A DNA stretch of 64,000 nt from an uncultured Clostridia bacterium (lineage in GTDB: Bacteria; Bacillota; Clostridia; TANB77; CAG-508), in contig CAKOTF010000001.1 in NCBI GenBank assembly GCA_934120045.1, positions 124,001 through 188,000 of the forward strand, given 5' to 3'. Of this stretch, positions 33,863 through 42,986 are shown piece after piece; within the stretch, counting starts at the first letter, position 1, and each line of letters starts with the position of its first letter. Position numbers and translations under genes: made by a program. The notes beneath the pieces were generated by a model that saw only the letters and a program-made list of their open reading frames with translations, was not told the DNA's origin and made no database searches.

Positions 33863-34069
33863 ATGGGAAATCACACAGTAGAAACTAGAGAAGCTGCTGG
33901 AATGAATAAGACAATTTTATGTTTTGCAGGAATAAGTAAAGAAAGAGAAAATATAAAAATTAAAGCAAAAGGAGCATCAACTAGAGAGACTTTAACAACA
34001 AATTATATGACAATACCAGCATATAATAATAGTAAGCAAAAACAAGCAACAGAAGAATTATCAAAATAA
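33863..34069 (+). CDS. Small unknown protein of the VirD4 operon (68 residues)
   Basis: A 68-residue basic protein with no membrane segment. It contains two Cys-free, Thr/Ser-rich stretches (GASTRETLTTNYMTIPAY) and a Lys/Gln-rich C-terminus. AAGGAGGATATT precedes the ATG. It sits between the 171-residue gene and virD4, 24 nt before virD4. A cognate adaptor, a secreted substrate or a structural subunit are all possible; nothing in the sequence decides. Confidence 0.65.
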   Translation: MGNHTVETREAAGMNKTILCFAGISKERENIKIKAKGASTRETLTTNYMTIPAYNNSKQKQATEELSK

Positions 34070-34093
34070 AACAAAAGAGAAGGTGATTTACAT

Positions 34094-36148
34094 ATGAATT
34101 ACAAAATTTCAGGAGCCATAAGAAGAACGAGAAAATATTATATAATTTTTGCCATACTATGGGTATTTATATCCATAGTATTAGTTATGCCTGTGACAAT
34201 AGGACTACATGAAGCACAGGTTCAACATGATATATCAAAAGGATTTGAAGTAATTGTTGATTCGATTCAACATTTAGGAAAATCAATAGGAATATTATCA
34301 ACTCAAAAAATATGGGGACAATACTTAAAAAATGTAGGATTGTTTTCAATATTATATGCAATATTAATGGTAATAGGATTAATAAAATCAGCTCCTAAAA
34401 ATGAATATACAGATATGGAACATGGTTCAAGTGATTGGAGCAGAAATGGAGAACAATATACTGTTTTAAATAATAAAAAAGGAATTATATTAGCAGAAGA
34501 CAATTATTTACCAGTTGATAAAAGAGGAAATGTTAATGTATTAGTAGTCGGAGGTTCTGGTTCTGGTAAATCAGCATCATATTCAATACCAAATGCGTTT
34601 CAAATGCTGGGATCATATGTGTTTACAGATCCAAAGGGAGAACTTTATGATAGAACAGCTGGTTATTTAAAACAACATGGATATGAAATAAAAGTATTAA
34701 ATTTAGTAAAACCACAATATAGTGATGGATATAATCCATTAATGCATATATCTTCAGAGATAGATGTAGATGTAATAGCAAATACAATAGTAAAAGGGCA
34801 AAAAACAGATGGAGGAGGATCAGATCCATTCTGGGATGACTCTGCAGAAATGTTATTAAAAGCATTAATATATTATTTAATGGCAGCAAGACCAGAAGAA
34901 GAACAAAACTTAGCAAGTTGTGCAGAACTTGTAAGAGCAGCAAACTCAAATGGAGGTAGTAATTTACTTACTGAATTGATAAGTAAATTACCGTATGACC
35001 ATCCAGCAAGAATGAATTATAAATCAATAGAAATAGCACCTGAAAAGACATATAGTTCAATATTAAGTACATTACAATCAAAACTAGGAAAATTTGACTC
35101 AAAAGAAATTGCAGAATTAACTTCAACAGATACAATAAAATTTGAAGATATAGGAAGTAAAAAAACGGCAGTATATGTAATATCATCAGATACTCATGCT
35201 GCATATGATTTTTTATTAACAATATTTTTCTCCCAAATGATTCAACAATTGTACAATTTTGCTGATGATAATGGAGGAAGACTAAAAGTGCCAACGTATT
35301 TTATACTAGATGAGTTTGCCAATATAGGAAAAATACCAGATTTTGATAAAAAAATATCAACTTCAAGAAGTAGAAAAATATCATTTAGTGTAATATTACA
35401 GAATTTGGACCAATTAGAGGCTATATATGATAAATCATATGAAACAATTATTGGTAACTGTGATACACATGTATTTTTAGGAAGTAACTCATATAAAACA
35501 GTAGAATATTTCTCTAAAGCATTAGGAGAAAAGACAATTGAAAGAGAAAGTATTTCTGTAAGTAGAGATAAGCAACATCATAGAACAGGAACAAGTGATT
35601 CAGATCAAATTATGGCAAGGGCATTAATGACACCTGATGAATTAAGAAGATTAGATAATGATTTATGTATTGTTTTTGAAAAAGGTATAAAACCGGTTAA
35701 AGCAAATAAATTTTATTATTTTAAACATAAAAATATGTTTAATAGTTTAAAAAATTCAGAAATAAGTCATAATGATATTGGCGAAATTCAACGTGGAAAT
35801 TGGAGAAAATTTAATCCATATAATCCATGGACTGAAGATAAAGCTGAAAAAGAAGTGCAAAATTTAAAAGTAGAATCTTTAGATGATTTGTTTGAAGATT
35901 CAACAAGCAATAATGAAAATAAAGAAAAATTGGACAAAATTGAAGATGATAATAAGAATATAGAAAGCAAACAAAAAAATTCTGAAAATATAAATTCTTT
36001 AGATGATATGTTTGATGATGCAAATATTAAAAATAAATCAGAAAGTCAGTCAAAAACATTAATAACTGATGAAGAAGATTCATATGATTTACAAAAGGAA
36101 TTAGAGGCTAAATTTGATGAATTATTTGGACCAATCGATGAAGAATAA
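34094..36148 (+). CDS. VirD4/TraG-family type IV coupling ATPase
   Basis: A 684-residue hexameric coupling protein that recruits substrates to a T4SS. Two N-terminal membrane helices (about 15-37 and 82-102), Walker A GGSGSGKS (Lys159), DPKGELYD, WDDSAEMLLKALIYYL, Walker B ILDEFANIGKIPDF (Asp406), TSRSRKISFSVILQNLDQL, and the C-terminal TPDELRRLDND block are typical of Gram-positive TraG/VirD4. After about residue 560 an acidic tail carries two SLDD(L/M)F(E/D)D motifs and ends ELEAKFDELFG. It is 22 kb from the other T4SS genes in the window. No relaxase is present, so DNA versus protein transport is unresolved. Confidence 0.93.
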   Translation: MNYKISGAIRRTRKYYIIFAILWVFISIVLVMPVTIGLHEAQVQHDISKGFEVIVDSIQHLGKSIGILSTQKIWGQYLKNVGLFSILYAILMVIGLIKSAPKNEYTDMEHGSSDWSRNGEQYTVLNNKKGIILAEDNYLPVDKRGNVNVLVVGGSGSGKSASYSIPNAFQMLGSYVFTDPKGELYDRTAGYLKQHGYEIKVLNLVKPQYSDGYNPLMHISSEIDVDVIANTIVKGQKTDGGGSDPFWDDSAEMLLKALIYYLMAARPEEEQNLASCAELVRAANSNGGSNLLTELISKLPYDHPARMNYKSIEIAPEKTYSSILSTLQSKLGKFDSKEIAELTSTDTIKFEDIGSKKTAVYVISSDTHAAYDFLLTIFFSQMIQQLYNFADDNGGRLKVPTYFILDEFANIGKIPDFDKKISTSRSRKISFSVILQNLDQLEAIYDKSYETIIGNCDTHVFLGSNSYKTVEYFSKALGEKTIERESISVSRDKQHHRTGTSDSDQIMARALMTPDELRRLDNDLCIVFEKGIKPVKANKFYYFKHKNMFNSLKNSEISHNDIGEIQRGNWRKFNPYNPWTEDKAEKEVQNLKVESLDDLFEDSTSNNENKEKLDKIEDDNKNIESKQKNSENINSLDDMFDDANIKNKSESQSKTLITDEEDSYDLQKELEAKFDELFGPIDEE

Positions 36149-36156
36149 ATAAGATG

Positions 36157-36189
36157 ATCCCTAGGAAAATAACCCTGGGGATTATTTAT
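36157..36189 (+). terminator. Putative terminator of the virD4 operon
   Basis: ATCCCTAGG (36157-36165) pairs with CCTGGGGAT (36174-36182, one G-U) around 8 nt, followed by TATTTAT. The U-tract is interrupted, so strength is uncertain. Confidence 0.55.
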
Positions 36190-36221
36190 GTGAAAAAAGT
36201 AAACAAAAGTTCTTCAAAGTA

Positions 36222-36250
36222 TTGAAAAAACGAAATAAATATAATAAAAT
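36222..36250 (+). promoter_or_regulatory. Sigma-A promoter for sbcD/sbcC
   Basis: TTGAAA (36222-36227), 17-nt spacer, TAAAAT (36245-36250), about 39 nt before the sbcD ATG. Confidence 0.6.
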
Positions 36251-36288
36251 AATTACATAAAAATTAACTAAAGAAGGGAAAATATATA

Positions 36289-37353
36289 ATGAGATTTGTA
36301 CATATAGCAGATATGCATTTTGATATGCGATTTAAAATGCTTTCAGATAAGATTGGAATTGGAGAGCAAAGAAGATATGATCAAAGAATTATATTAAGAA
36401 AAATAATTGATTATATAAAAGAAAAAAACATAAAATACTTTTTTATAGCTGGAGATTTGTATGAAACACAATATATAAGAAATTCAACAATTGAATATAT
36501 AAATAAATTATTTTCAGAGATAAATGATACACAAATATTTATTTCCCCAGGTAATCATGATCCATTATTAAAAAATTCATATTATAATAATTTTTTATGG
36601 AATAATAATGTACATATATTTAAATCTAAATTTCAAAAAATAGAAACAGTAGATGCAGACATATATGGATATGGCTTTGATGATTTTTATTGCTCAAATT
36701 TGAATTTCAGCGATTTAAAAATATCAAATCCAAACAAAATAAATATATTAGTAATTCATGGAACTTTAGATGGTGCGAATTTAGAAGATATGCAATATAA
36801 TTCAATGAGTACGAGAATGTTACAAGAAAAAGGATTTGACTATATTGCTTTAGGACATATACATAAAAATAATTTAAAAAATAATGGAAAAATAATATAT
36901 CCTGGTTCTACCATAGCAATGGGATTTGATGAATTGGGTGAACATGGAATGGTAACAGGAGAAATTTCTAAATTAGGAAATAAATTAGAATTTATTAAAT
37001 TGGATGAATTGGAATTTAAAAAACAAGAATTGGATTGTACAGAATTAAATTCAATAGAAGAAATAATCGAAAAAATAAGTTCAATTAATTTAGAAGAAAA
37101 TAAATTATATGAAATAATATTAATTGGAAAAAGAAATTTTGAAATAAATATTAATGAAATATATAAATATTATTTAGATGAAAAAATAATAAAAATAAAA
37201 AATAATACAAAAATAAATTATAATATAGAAAAAATAATTCAAGAAAATAATTTAAAAGGATTATTTGTAAAAGAATTATTAAATAATAAAAATAATTATA
37301 ATGAAAAAATAATAGAAAAAGCATTAGAAATAGGACTAGAAATTTTAAGTTAA
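36289..37353 (+). CDS. sbcD: SbcD/YhaO-type metallophosphoesterase nuclease subunit
   Basis: A 354-residue calcineurin-like phosphoesterase of the Mre11/SbcD/YhaO group. Metal-binding motifs: HIADMHFD, FFIAGDLYE, SPGNHDPLL, VIHGTLDG and ALGHIHKNN. The C-terminal 100 residues are Asn/Lys/Ile-rich and probably contact the partner ATPase. It would cut hairpins and process DNA ends together with the next gene, which begins 20 bases downstream. Length fits YhaO rather than the longer E. coli SbcD. Confidence 0.85.
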   Translation: MRFVHIADMHFDMRFKMLSDKIGIGEQRRYDQRIILRKIIDYIKEKNIKYFFIAGDLYETQYIRNSTIEYINKLFSEINDTQIFISPGNHDPLLKNSYYNNFLWNNNVHIFKSKFQKIETVDADIYGYGFDDFYCSNLNFSDLKISNPNKINILVIHGTLDGANLEDMQYNSMSTRMLQEKGFDYIALGHIHKNNLKNNGKIIYPGSTIAMGFDELGEHGMVTGEISKLGNKLEFIKLDELEFKKQELDCTELNSIEEIIEKISSINLEENKLYEIILIGKRNFEININEIYKYYLDEKIIKIKNNTKINYNIEKIIQENNLKGLFVKELLNNKNNYNEKIIEKALEIGLEILS

Positions 37354-37373
37354 ATAATATGGAGGGATTTATT

Positions 37374-39314
37374 TTGAAAATAAATAAAATAAAAATAAAT
37401 TCATATGGAAAAATAAAAAATAAAGAAATAAAATTAAATAATAATTTAAATATTATTTATGGAAAAAATGAAAGTGGAAAATCAACAATTTTAAATTTTA
37501 TTTTTAATATATTATATGGAATACAAAAAAATAAAAATGGAAAAGAAATATCAGATTATGAAAAATATAAACCATGGGATAGTGATGAATTTTCAGGAAA
37601 AATAACATATGAATTAGATAATAAAAATAAATATGAAATATATAGAGAATTTAATAAAAAAAATCCAAATATATTTAATGAACAAGGAGAAGAAATATCA
37701 AATAAATTTAATATAAATAAAAAAAATGGAAATGAATTTTTTGTTGAACAAACAAATATTGATTCAAAAATGTTTCTAGCAACATCAATATCATTACAAC
37801 AAGAGGTAAAATTTGGAAAAGATATAAAGAGTATGTTACTACAAAAAATTTCCAACATGTTGGGAACAGGCCAAGACAACATCTCATATAAAGAATCAAT
37901 AGATAAGTTAAATAAATTACAATTAGAGAAAATTGGAACAGAAAGAACAAAAGAAAGACCAATAAATATTATTAATAAAAAATATGAAGAAAATCAAGAA
38001 AAAATAAATCTATTAAAAATTGAACAAAATTTAAAAGAAGAAAATCAAGAAAAAATAAAGCAATTAAAAAAAGAAATAAATGAAAATAAAAATAAAATTA
38101 ATTTATTCTTAGATGTAAAAAATATTTTTAATAAAAATGAAATTAATAATGAAAAAATAAAAATAAAAGAAAAAATAATTCAAGAAAATAATAACAATAA
38201 AAATATAATAAATAAAAATATTAATTTTGAAAATAATAATTATAATAAAATAAAAAATAATAAATTAATTGAAAATAAAAAACAATTAAAAAATAAAAAA
38301 ATAAAAAAATATAATATAATTTTGTTTATATTAATAATAATTAATTTAATTTGGATATGTTTAATAAAAAATAAAACAATAAAATATTTAATTATTTTTA
38401 TAATACCAATTTATTTAATTATTTATTATTTAAAAATAAGAACAATAAATAAAAAAATAAAAGAATTAGAAAAACAAAATAATAATGATATAGAAAATAA
38501 TGAAAATGAAATTAATAAATTAAAAAATCAATTAAATTTATTAGATAATAATTCTAAAATAATGAAAGAACAAATTGAAAAAGAAAAAAATAAAAATATA
38601 TATTTGTTAAATATAGAAAAGAAAAAAATAATTGATAAATATTCAGATATTTTTAATATAGAAAAAATAAATGAAATATTTAATGAAAATGATATTGATA
38701 AAAAGATAAATATATTACAAACAATGATTGAAAATTCAAGTAATGAATTAACAAAATTAGAAATAAAACAAGAGGAATTTGAAGAACAATCTAGTGAAAG
38801 TGTAAGATTAGAAGAAGAGCAAGAAATACTAGGAAACCAGTTAGAGGAATTAAAAGAAGAGAATGATTCAATTGAGTTAGTAAAAGAAACAATTGAAAAG
38901 GCATATGAAAAATTAAAAGAAAATATTAATCCTGAGTTTAACAAAAAATTATCAGAAAATATTTCAAAAATAACTAATGGAAAATATAATAATATTTTAT
39001 TTAATGATGAACAAGGATTAATTGTAGAATTGCCAAATGGTAACTATGTATCAGCAGATAGGTTAAGTATAGGAACAATAGATCAAATCTATTTATCATT
39101 AAGATTAGCTATTATAGATGAAATATCTAATGAAAAATTACCAATAATATTAGATGAAGCATTTGCATATTTTGATGATATGAGATTGGAAAATATTATG
39201 CTATTCTTATCAAAAGAATTTAAAGATAGACAAATAATTATATTTACATGTACAACTAGGGAACTAAGAATTTTACAAAATAATAATATTGAATTTAATT
39301 TTATTGAACTTTAA
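37374..39314 (+). CDS. SbcC/YhaN-type AAA ATPase with central membrane helices
   Basis: A 646-residue SMC-like ATPase. Start TTG 37374 follows GGAGGG at 7-nt spacing and gives the conserved N-terminus LKINKIKINSYGKIKN; an ATG at 37359 overlaps the RBS. Walker A is YGKNESGKST, the Q-loop region and long coiled coils follow, then signature RLSIGTIDQIYLSLR and Walker B LPIILDEAFAYFDD. In the middle (about residues 310-345) two hydrophobic helices interrupt the coiled coil, as in B. subtilis YhaN. The coiled coil is extremely Asn/Lys/Ile-rich, reflecting AT pressure. Partner of the SbcD-like nuclease in DNA end processing. Confidence 0.85.
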   Translation: MKINKIKINSYGKIKNKEIKLNNNLNIIYGKNESGKSTILNFIFNILYGIQKNKNGKEISDYEKYKPWDSDEFSGKITYELDNKNKYEIYREFNKKNPNIFNEQGEEISNKFNINKKNGNEFFVEQTNIDSKMFLATSISLQQEVKFGKDIKSMLLQKISNMLGTGQDNISYKESIDKLNKLQLEKIGTERTKERPINIINKKYEENQEKINLLKIEQNLKEENQEKIKQLKKEINENKNKINLFLDVKNIFNKNEINNEKIKIKEKIIQENNNNKNIINKNINFENNNYNKIKNNKLIENKKQLKNKKIKKYNIILFILIIINLIWICLIKNKTIKYLIIFIIPIYLIIYYLKIRTINKKIKELEKQNNNDIENNENEINKLKNQLNLLDNNSKIMKEQIEKEKNKNIYLLNIEKKKIIDKYSDIFNIEKINEIFNENDIDKKINILQTMIENSSNELTKLEIKQEEFEEQSSESVRLEEEQEILGNQLEELKEENDSIELVKETIEKAYEKLKENINPEFNKKLSENISKITNGKYNNILFNDEQGLIVELPNGNYVSADRLSIGTIDQIYLSLRLAIIDEISNEKLPIILDEAFAYFDDMRLENIMLFLSKEFKDRQIIIFTCTTRELRILQNNNIEFNFIEL

Positions 39315-39347
39315 AAATTTTAATAAATTAAATGACATAAAAAACAC

Positions 39348-39376
39348 TTGAAAAACCATTAAATGTATAGTATAAT
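39348..39376 (+). promoter_or_regulatory. Sigma-A promoter for prfA
   Basis: TTGAAA (39348-39353), 17-nt spacer, TATAAT (39371-39376), about 44 nt before ATG 39420. Confidence 0.75.
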
Positions 39377-39419
39377 AAATAATGTTAAAAATTGGAGAGT
39401 AGAAAAGGAGAATAATTTT

Positions 39420-40481
39420 ATGTTTGACAAATTAGAAGCTGTTGAAGCTAGATATGAAGAATTAACTAAATTAATTAGTGATCCTGAAATTATAGCAAAT
39501 CAAACAGAATGGCAAAAATTAATAAAAGAACATAGTTCAATAGAAGAAGTTGTACAAAAATATAGAGAATATAAACAAGAAAAACAACGTATGGATGAAG
39601 CAAAAGAAATGATGGAAGATAAAGAATTAAAAGAACTTGCTGAAGCAGATTATTATGAGGCAAAAGAAAATTTACCACATATTGAAGATGAATTAAAAGC
39701 ATTATTAATTCCTAAAGACCCAAATGATGATAAAAATATTATTTGTGAAATCCGTGGTGGTGCTGGAGGAGAAGAAGCAGCATTATTTGCGGCAACACTA
39801 TTTAGAATGTATTCAATGTATGCAGAAAGAAAACACTGGAAAATAGAGATATTAAATGAGAATGAAACAGAATTAGGTGGATATAAAGAAATATCATTTA
39901 TGGTTGTTGGAAAAGGTGCATATAGTAGACTAAAATTTGAAAGTGGAGTACACAGAGTTCAAAGAGTTCCAGATACAGAAAGTAGTGGAAGAATTCATAC
40001 ATCAACAGCAACAGTAGCTGTACTACCAGTAGTTGAAGATGTTGAGATTGAAATAAATCCAGCAGATATTAAAATGGAAGTATTTAGAGCATCTGGTGCT
40101 GGAGGACAACATATTAATAAAACATCATCAGCCGTAAGACTTATACATGAACCATCAGGAATTGTTGTAGAATGTCAAACAGAAAGATCACAATTACAAA
40201 ATAGAGAATATGCAATGAAAATGTTACGTTCAAGATTGTATAATATAGAGAAAGAAAAACAAGATTCTGAAATAGCAAATGCAAGAAAATCACAAGTAGG
40301 AAGTGGAGATAGAAGTGAAAAAATTCGTACTTATAATTATCCACAAGGTCGTATTACAGACCATAGAATTGGTATGAGTATTTTCCAAATGGAAAACTTC
40401 TTAAATGGTGATTTAGATGAAATGATAGATAATTTAATTGCAGCAGATAGAGCAGATAAATTACAAGGTGAAGAAGAATAA
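39420..40481 (+). CDS. prfA: Peptide chain release factor 1
   Basis: A 353-residue class I release factor that reads UAA/UAG. The decoding tripeptide region is RVQRVPDTESSGRIHTSTATVAV (PxT-type, as in RF1, not SPF of RF2); the GGQ loop is SGAGGQHINKTSSAVRL. Start 39420 follows AAGGAG with 9-nt spacing and gives the usual MFDKLEAVEARYEEL start; an upstream in-frame ATG lies inside the promoter. Monocistronic with its own terminator. In many Firmicutes prfA lies near prmC, which is not seen here. Confidence 0.97.
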   Translation: MFDKLEAVEARYEELTKLISDPEIIANQTEWQKLIKEHSSIEEVVQKYREYKQEKQRMDEAKEMMEDKELKELAEADYYEAKENLPHIEDELKALLIPKDPNDDKNIICEIRGGAGGEEAALFAATLFRMYSMYAERKHWKIEILNENETELGGYKEISFMVVGKGAYSRLKFESGVHRVQRVPDTESSGRIHTSTATVAVLPVVEDVEIEINPADIKMEVFRASGAGGQHINKTSSAVRLIHEPSGIVVECQTERSQLQNREYAMKMLRSRLYNIEKEKQDSEIANARKSQVGSGDRSEKIRTYNYPQGRITDHRIGMSIFQMENFLNGDLDEMIDNLIAADRADKLQGEEE

Positions 40482-40488
40482 AAGTAAT

Positions 40489-40529
40489 AAAAAACTCTTT
40501 TTAAAATATAAATTTAAAAAGAGTTTTTT
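40489..40529 (+). terminator. Terminator of prfA
   Basis: AAAAAACTCTTTTTAAA (40489-40505) pairs with TTTAAAAAGAGTTTTTT (40513-40529), a perfect stem with terminal U-run. The next gene starts 24 nt later. Confidence 0.9.
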
Positions 40530-40552
40530 ATTATATGAAAGGTTGATGATTA

Positions 40553-41296
40553 ATGGAAAATATTATAAATACAACTATTTTAGGATTGTTTTTTGGAACT
40601 ATAGGAACAACTGTAGGAGGAATTATAGGATGTACAATAAAAAATACATCAAATAAATTTTTAAGTTTTATTTTGTCATTTGCGGCAGGATTAATGATGT
40701 CAGTAATATGTTTTGATTTAATACCAGAAGCATTAGAAATAAGTAATATAACACAGACAATAATCGGAATAATTTTAGGAATAATTGCGATGACATTTTG
40801 TGATGTTATTGTAGATAAAAAATTTAACACCCAAAAAATAGATACTAATATAGCAAATAATTTATTAAAAACTGGAATAATAGTAAGTATAGGATTAGCA
40901 ATACATAATATTCCAGAAGGACTTGCAATAGGATCTGGTTTTGAAGCATCAACTAAGCTTGGATTATCCCTAGCATTAGCAATTTGTTTTCATGATGTTC
41001 CAGAAGGAATCTCAATGGCATTACCAATGAAAACAGGTGGAATGAAAGTATATAAAGTAATGCTTTATGTAATATTATCTGGAATTGCAACAGGAATTGG
41101 TGCATTGATAGGAGGTATTATAGGAAGAATATCAGAACAGATAATATCATTATGCCTAAGCTTTGCGGCTGGGGCGATGCTTTATATAGTATCTGGAGAG
41201 CTTGTTCCAGAATCTAATAAATTATATCATGGCAGAATGACAGCATTAGGAAATATATTTGGAATTGTAATTGGAATTATTGTTACGAAATTATAA
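40553..41296 (+). CDS. ZIP-family metal (zinc) transporter
   Basis: A 247-residue polytopic protein with about eight membrane helices. The metal-binding motifs of helices 4 and 5 are HNIPEGLAIG and FHDVPEGISMA, matching bacterial ZupT/ZIP proteins; an intracellular loop (about 85-105) is short and lacks His runs. It imports Zn2+ or related divalent ions. GAAAGG lies before the ATG. No metal-responsive operator is evident, and it sits alone between prfA and the lipid module. Confidence 0.88.
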   Translation: MENIINTTILGLFFGTIGTTVGGIIGCTIKNTSNKFLSFILSFAAGLMMSVICFDLIPEALEISNITQTIIGIILGIIAMTFCDVIVDKKFNTQKIDTNIANNLLKTGIIVSIGLAIHNIPEGLAIGSGFEASTKLGLSLALAICFHDVPEGISMALPMKTGGMKVYKVMLYVILSGIATGIGALIGGIIGRISEQIISLCLSFAAGAMLYIVSGELVPESNKLYHGRMTALGNIFGIVIGIIVTKL

Positions 41297-41311
41297 AATT
41301 TTTTATAAAGC

Positions 41312-41342
41312 TTGATAAGAAATGTCAATTAGTATATACTAA
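41312..41342 (+). promoter_or_regulatory. Promoter with palindromic operator for the hydrolase-TetR pair
   Basis: TTGATA (41312-41317), 17-nt spacer, TATACT (41335-41340). The perfect 14-bp palindrome TTAGTATATACTAA (41329-41342) overlaps the -10 box, a good candidate operator for the TetR protein encoded in the same transcript. Confidence 0.55.
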
Positions 41343-41368
41343 AGAAAAAATAAAAAGTGAGGAAATAA

Positions 41369-42271
41369 ATGATAAAATATGACTTTATAAAGTCTAGTAG
41401 TGATGGACTAAAGATTGAATTAGCATATACAATTCCAAAAGACGAGATAAAAGGAATTGTGCAATTTTCACATGGAATGGCAGAACACAAAGAAAGATAT
41501 TTTAACTTTATGGAATATATTTCAAACAATGGATATGTTTGTGTAATAAATGATCATAGAGGACATGGAAATAGTGTGAAAGACAAAAAAGATTTGGGAT
41601 ATTTTTATACAGAGGATACAAATTTCATAATAGATGATTTACATGATGTAACGAAATATATAAAGGAAAAATATTCAAATCAAAAATTATATTTATTTAG
41701 CCACAGTATGGGAACATTAGTTGCAAGAGGATATATGCAAAAATATGATAATGAAATAGAAAAAATTATTTTATGTGGTACTCCTACCAAAAATCCATTT
41801 ACACCATTTGCAATATTTATGGCATATATATTTAAAATTATAGGAATGGGGAAAAAGACAAATAAAATTTTAAACCATTTGACATTTGATAGTTATAATA
41901 AAGGATATAATGCAGAAAATGAATGGTTATCTAAAAATCCTGAAAATATAAGTATTTATAATGATGATGAATTATGTGGATTTATTTTTACAACAAATGG
42001 ATTTATAAATTTATATAAATTATTAAAAAGAGCATTTGAACCACAAAAATATGAAGTGAAAAATAAAAAATTAAATATATTTTTAATAGCAGGTAAAAAT
42101 GATCCAGTAATTCAAAGTGAGCAAAAATTTAAAAATTTAGAACAATTTTTAAATAAATTAGGATATAAAAATATAAAAAGTAAATTATATCCTGATTTAA
42201 GACATGAAATATTGAATGAAAAAGAATATGAACAAATTTATGAAGATGTATTAGAATTTTTTAAACAATAA
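41369..42271 (+). CDS. Alpha/beta hydrolase, monoacylglycerol lipase / lysophospholipase type
   Basis: A 300-residue cytosolic serine hydrolase. The nucleophile Ser113 is in FSHSMGTL (GxSxG-like with Ser in the first position), Asp245 in AGKNDPV and His279 in LRHEIL complete the triad. The oxyanion region QFSHGMAEHKERY is typical of PldB-like lysophospholipases and monoglyceride lipases. It would release free fatty acids. The TetR gene follows after 27 nt and oleate hydratase after that, pointing to a fatty-acid handling module. Confidence 0.82.
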   Translation: MIKYDFIKSSSDGLKIELAYTIPKDEIKGIVQFSHGMAEHKERYFNFMEYISNNGYVCVINDHRGHGNSVKDKKDLGYFYTEDTNFIIDDLHDVTKYIKEKYSNQKLYLFSHSMGTLVARGYMQKYDNEIEKIILCGTPTKNPFTPFAIFMAYIFKIIGMGKKTNKILNHLTFDSYNKGYNAENEWLSKNPENISIYNDDELCGFIFTTNGFINLYKLLKRAFEPQKYEVKNKKLNIFLIAGKNDPVIQSEQKFKNLEQFLNKLGYKNIKSKLYPDLRHEILNEKEYEQIYEDVLEFFKQ

Positions 42272-42298
42272 TATTACCAAAGAAAGTGAGATGATAAA

Positions 42299-42853
42299 AT
42301 GTCAAATATAACAAAAATAGCAATGGCACAATCATTAAAGAGGATGTTGTTGATAAAAGATTTAGATAAAATAACAATAAGTGATATAACAAATGACTGT
42401 GGAATTAATAGACAAACATTTTATTATCATTTTAAAGATATATATGATTTATTAGAATGGATTTTCGCAAATGAAGTTGTAAAAAAAATAGAAAAAGAAA
42501 CAACAATAAAAAATTGGCAAGAAAATTTTAAATATGTATTAGATTATATGCTAGAGAATAAAAAATTTATTATAAAGACATATAATTCTTTAAGTAGAAA
42601 AACATTGTTAGATTTTTTATTTAAACAATATAACACTATTTTTATAGATATTATAAATGATTTATCAAAAAATTATAATATTACTAAAGAAAATAAAATA
42701 TTTATAGCAAATTTTTACAAATATGGATTTGCAGGAATAATAGAAAATTGGATAGTCACAGAAATGAAAGAGAGTCCTGAAAATATAATAAAAAAATTAG
42801 ATATTTTAATATCTGGAAATTTTGAAGAAGCGGTAAGAAAAATGTCGGAATAA
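42299..42853 (+). CDS. TetR-family transcription regulator (DhaS-like)
   Basis: A 184-residue regulator. The N-terminal helix-turn-helix (TISDITNDCGINRQTFYYHFKDIYDLLEW, about 25-50) is typical of TetR proteins of the DhaS/YvdT group; the C-terminal domain (about 60-180) binds a ligand or partner. It lies downstream of the hydrolase and upstream of oleate hydratase and probably represses both, sensing a fatty acid (inference from context). Palindromes over both promoters are candidate sites. Confidence 0.88.
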   Translation: MSNITKIAMAQSLKRMLLIKDLDKITISDITNDCGINRQTFYYHFKDIYDLLEWIFANEVVKKIEKETTIKNWQENFKYVLDYMLENKKFIIKTYNSLSRKTLLDFLFKQYNTIFIDIINDLSKNYNITKENKIFIANFYKYGFAGIIENWIVTEMKESPENIIKKLDILISGNFEEAVRKMSE

Positions 42854-42873
42854 AACTGTAAACTAAATTAGAC

Positions 42874-42916
42874 AAAAAATGGATTATGTAAAAAAATTAT
42901 ACATATCCATTTTTTT
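42874..42916 (+). terminator. Terminator after the TetR gene
   Basis: AAAAAATGGAT-ATGTA pairs with TACATATCCATTTTTT (one bulged T) and ends in T7. It separates the TetR transcript from oleate hydratase. Confidence 0.85.
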
Positions 42917-42921
42917 GCTTA

Positions 42922-42952
42922 TTGAAAACTTTATGTATTATCTATAAGATAA
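42922..42952 (+). promoter_or_regulatory. Promoter with palindrome for oleate hydratase
   Basis: TTGAAA (42922-42927), 17-nt spacer, TAAGAT (42945-42950). The palindrome TTATCT-ATA-AGATAA (42938-42952) covers the -10 box, suggesting repression, possibly by the adjacent TetR protein. Its half-site differs from that at 41329. Confidence 0.5.
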
Positions 42953-42986
42953 AAGCACATAGTAAAAATAAGGAGGTTGATAAACT

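Noticed and set aside
33328..36148. Whole VirD4 region as part of an integrated conjugative element
   Set aside because: No integrase, relaxase or direct repeats are seen, and flanks are core genes. Kept as a T4SS locus of unresolved origin.
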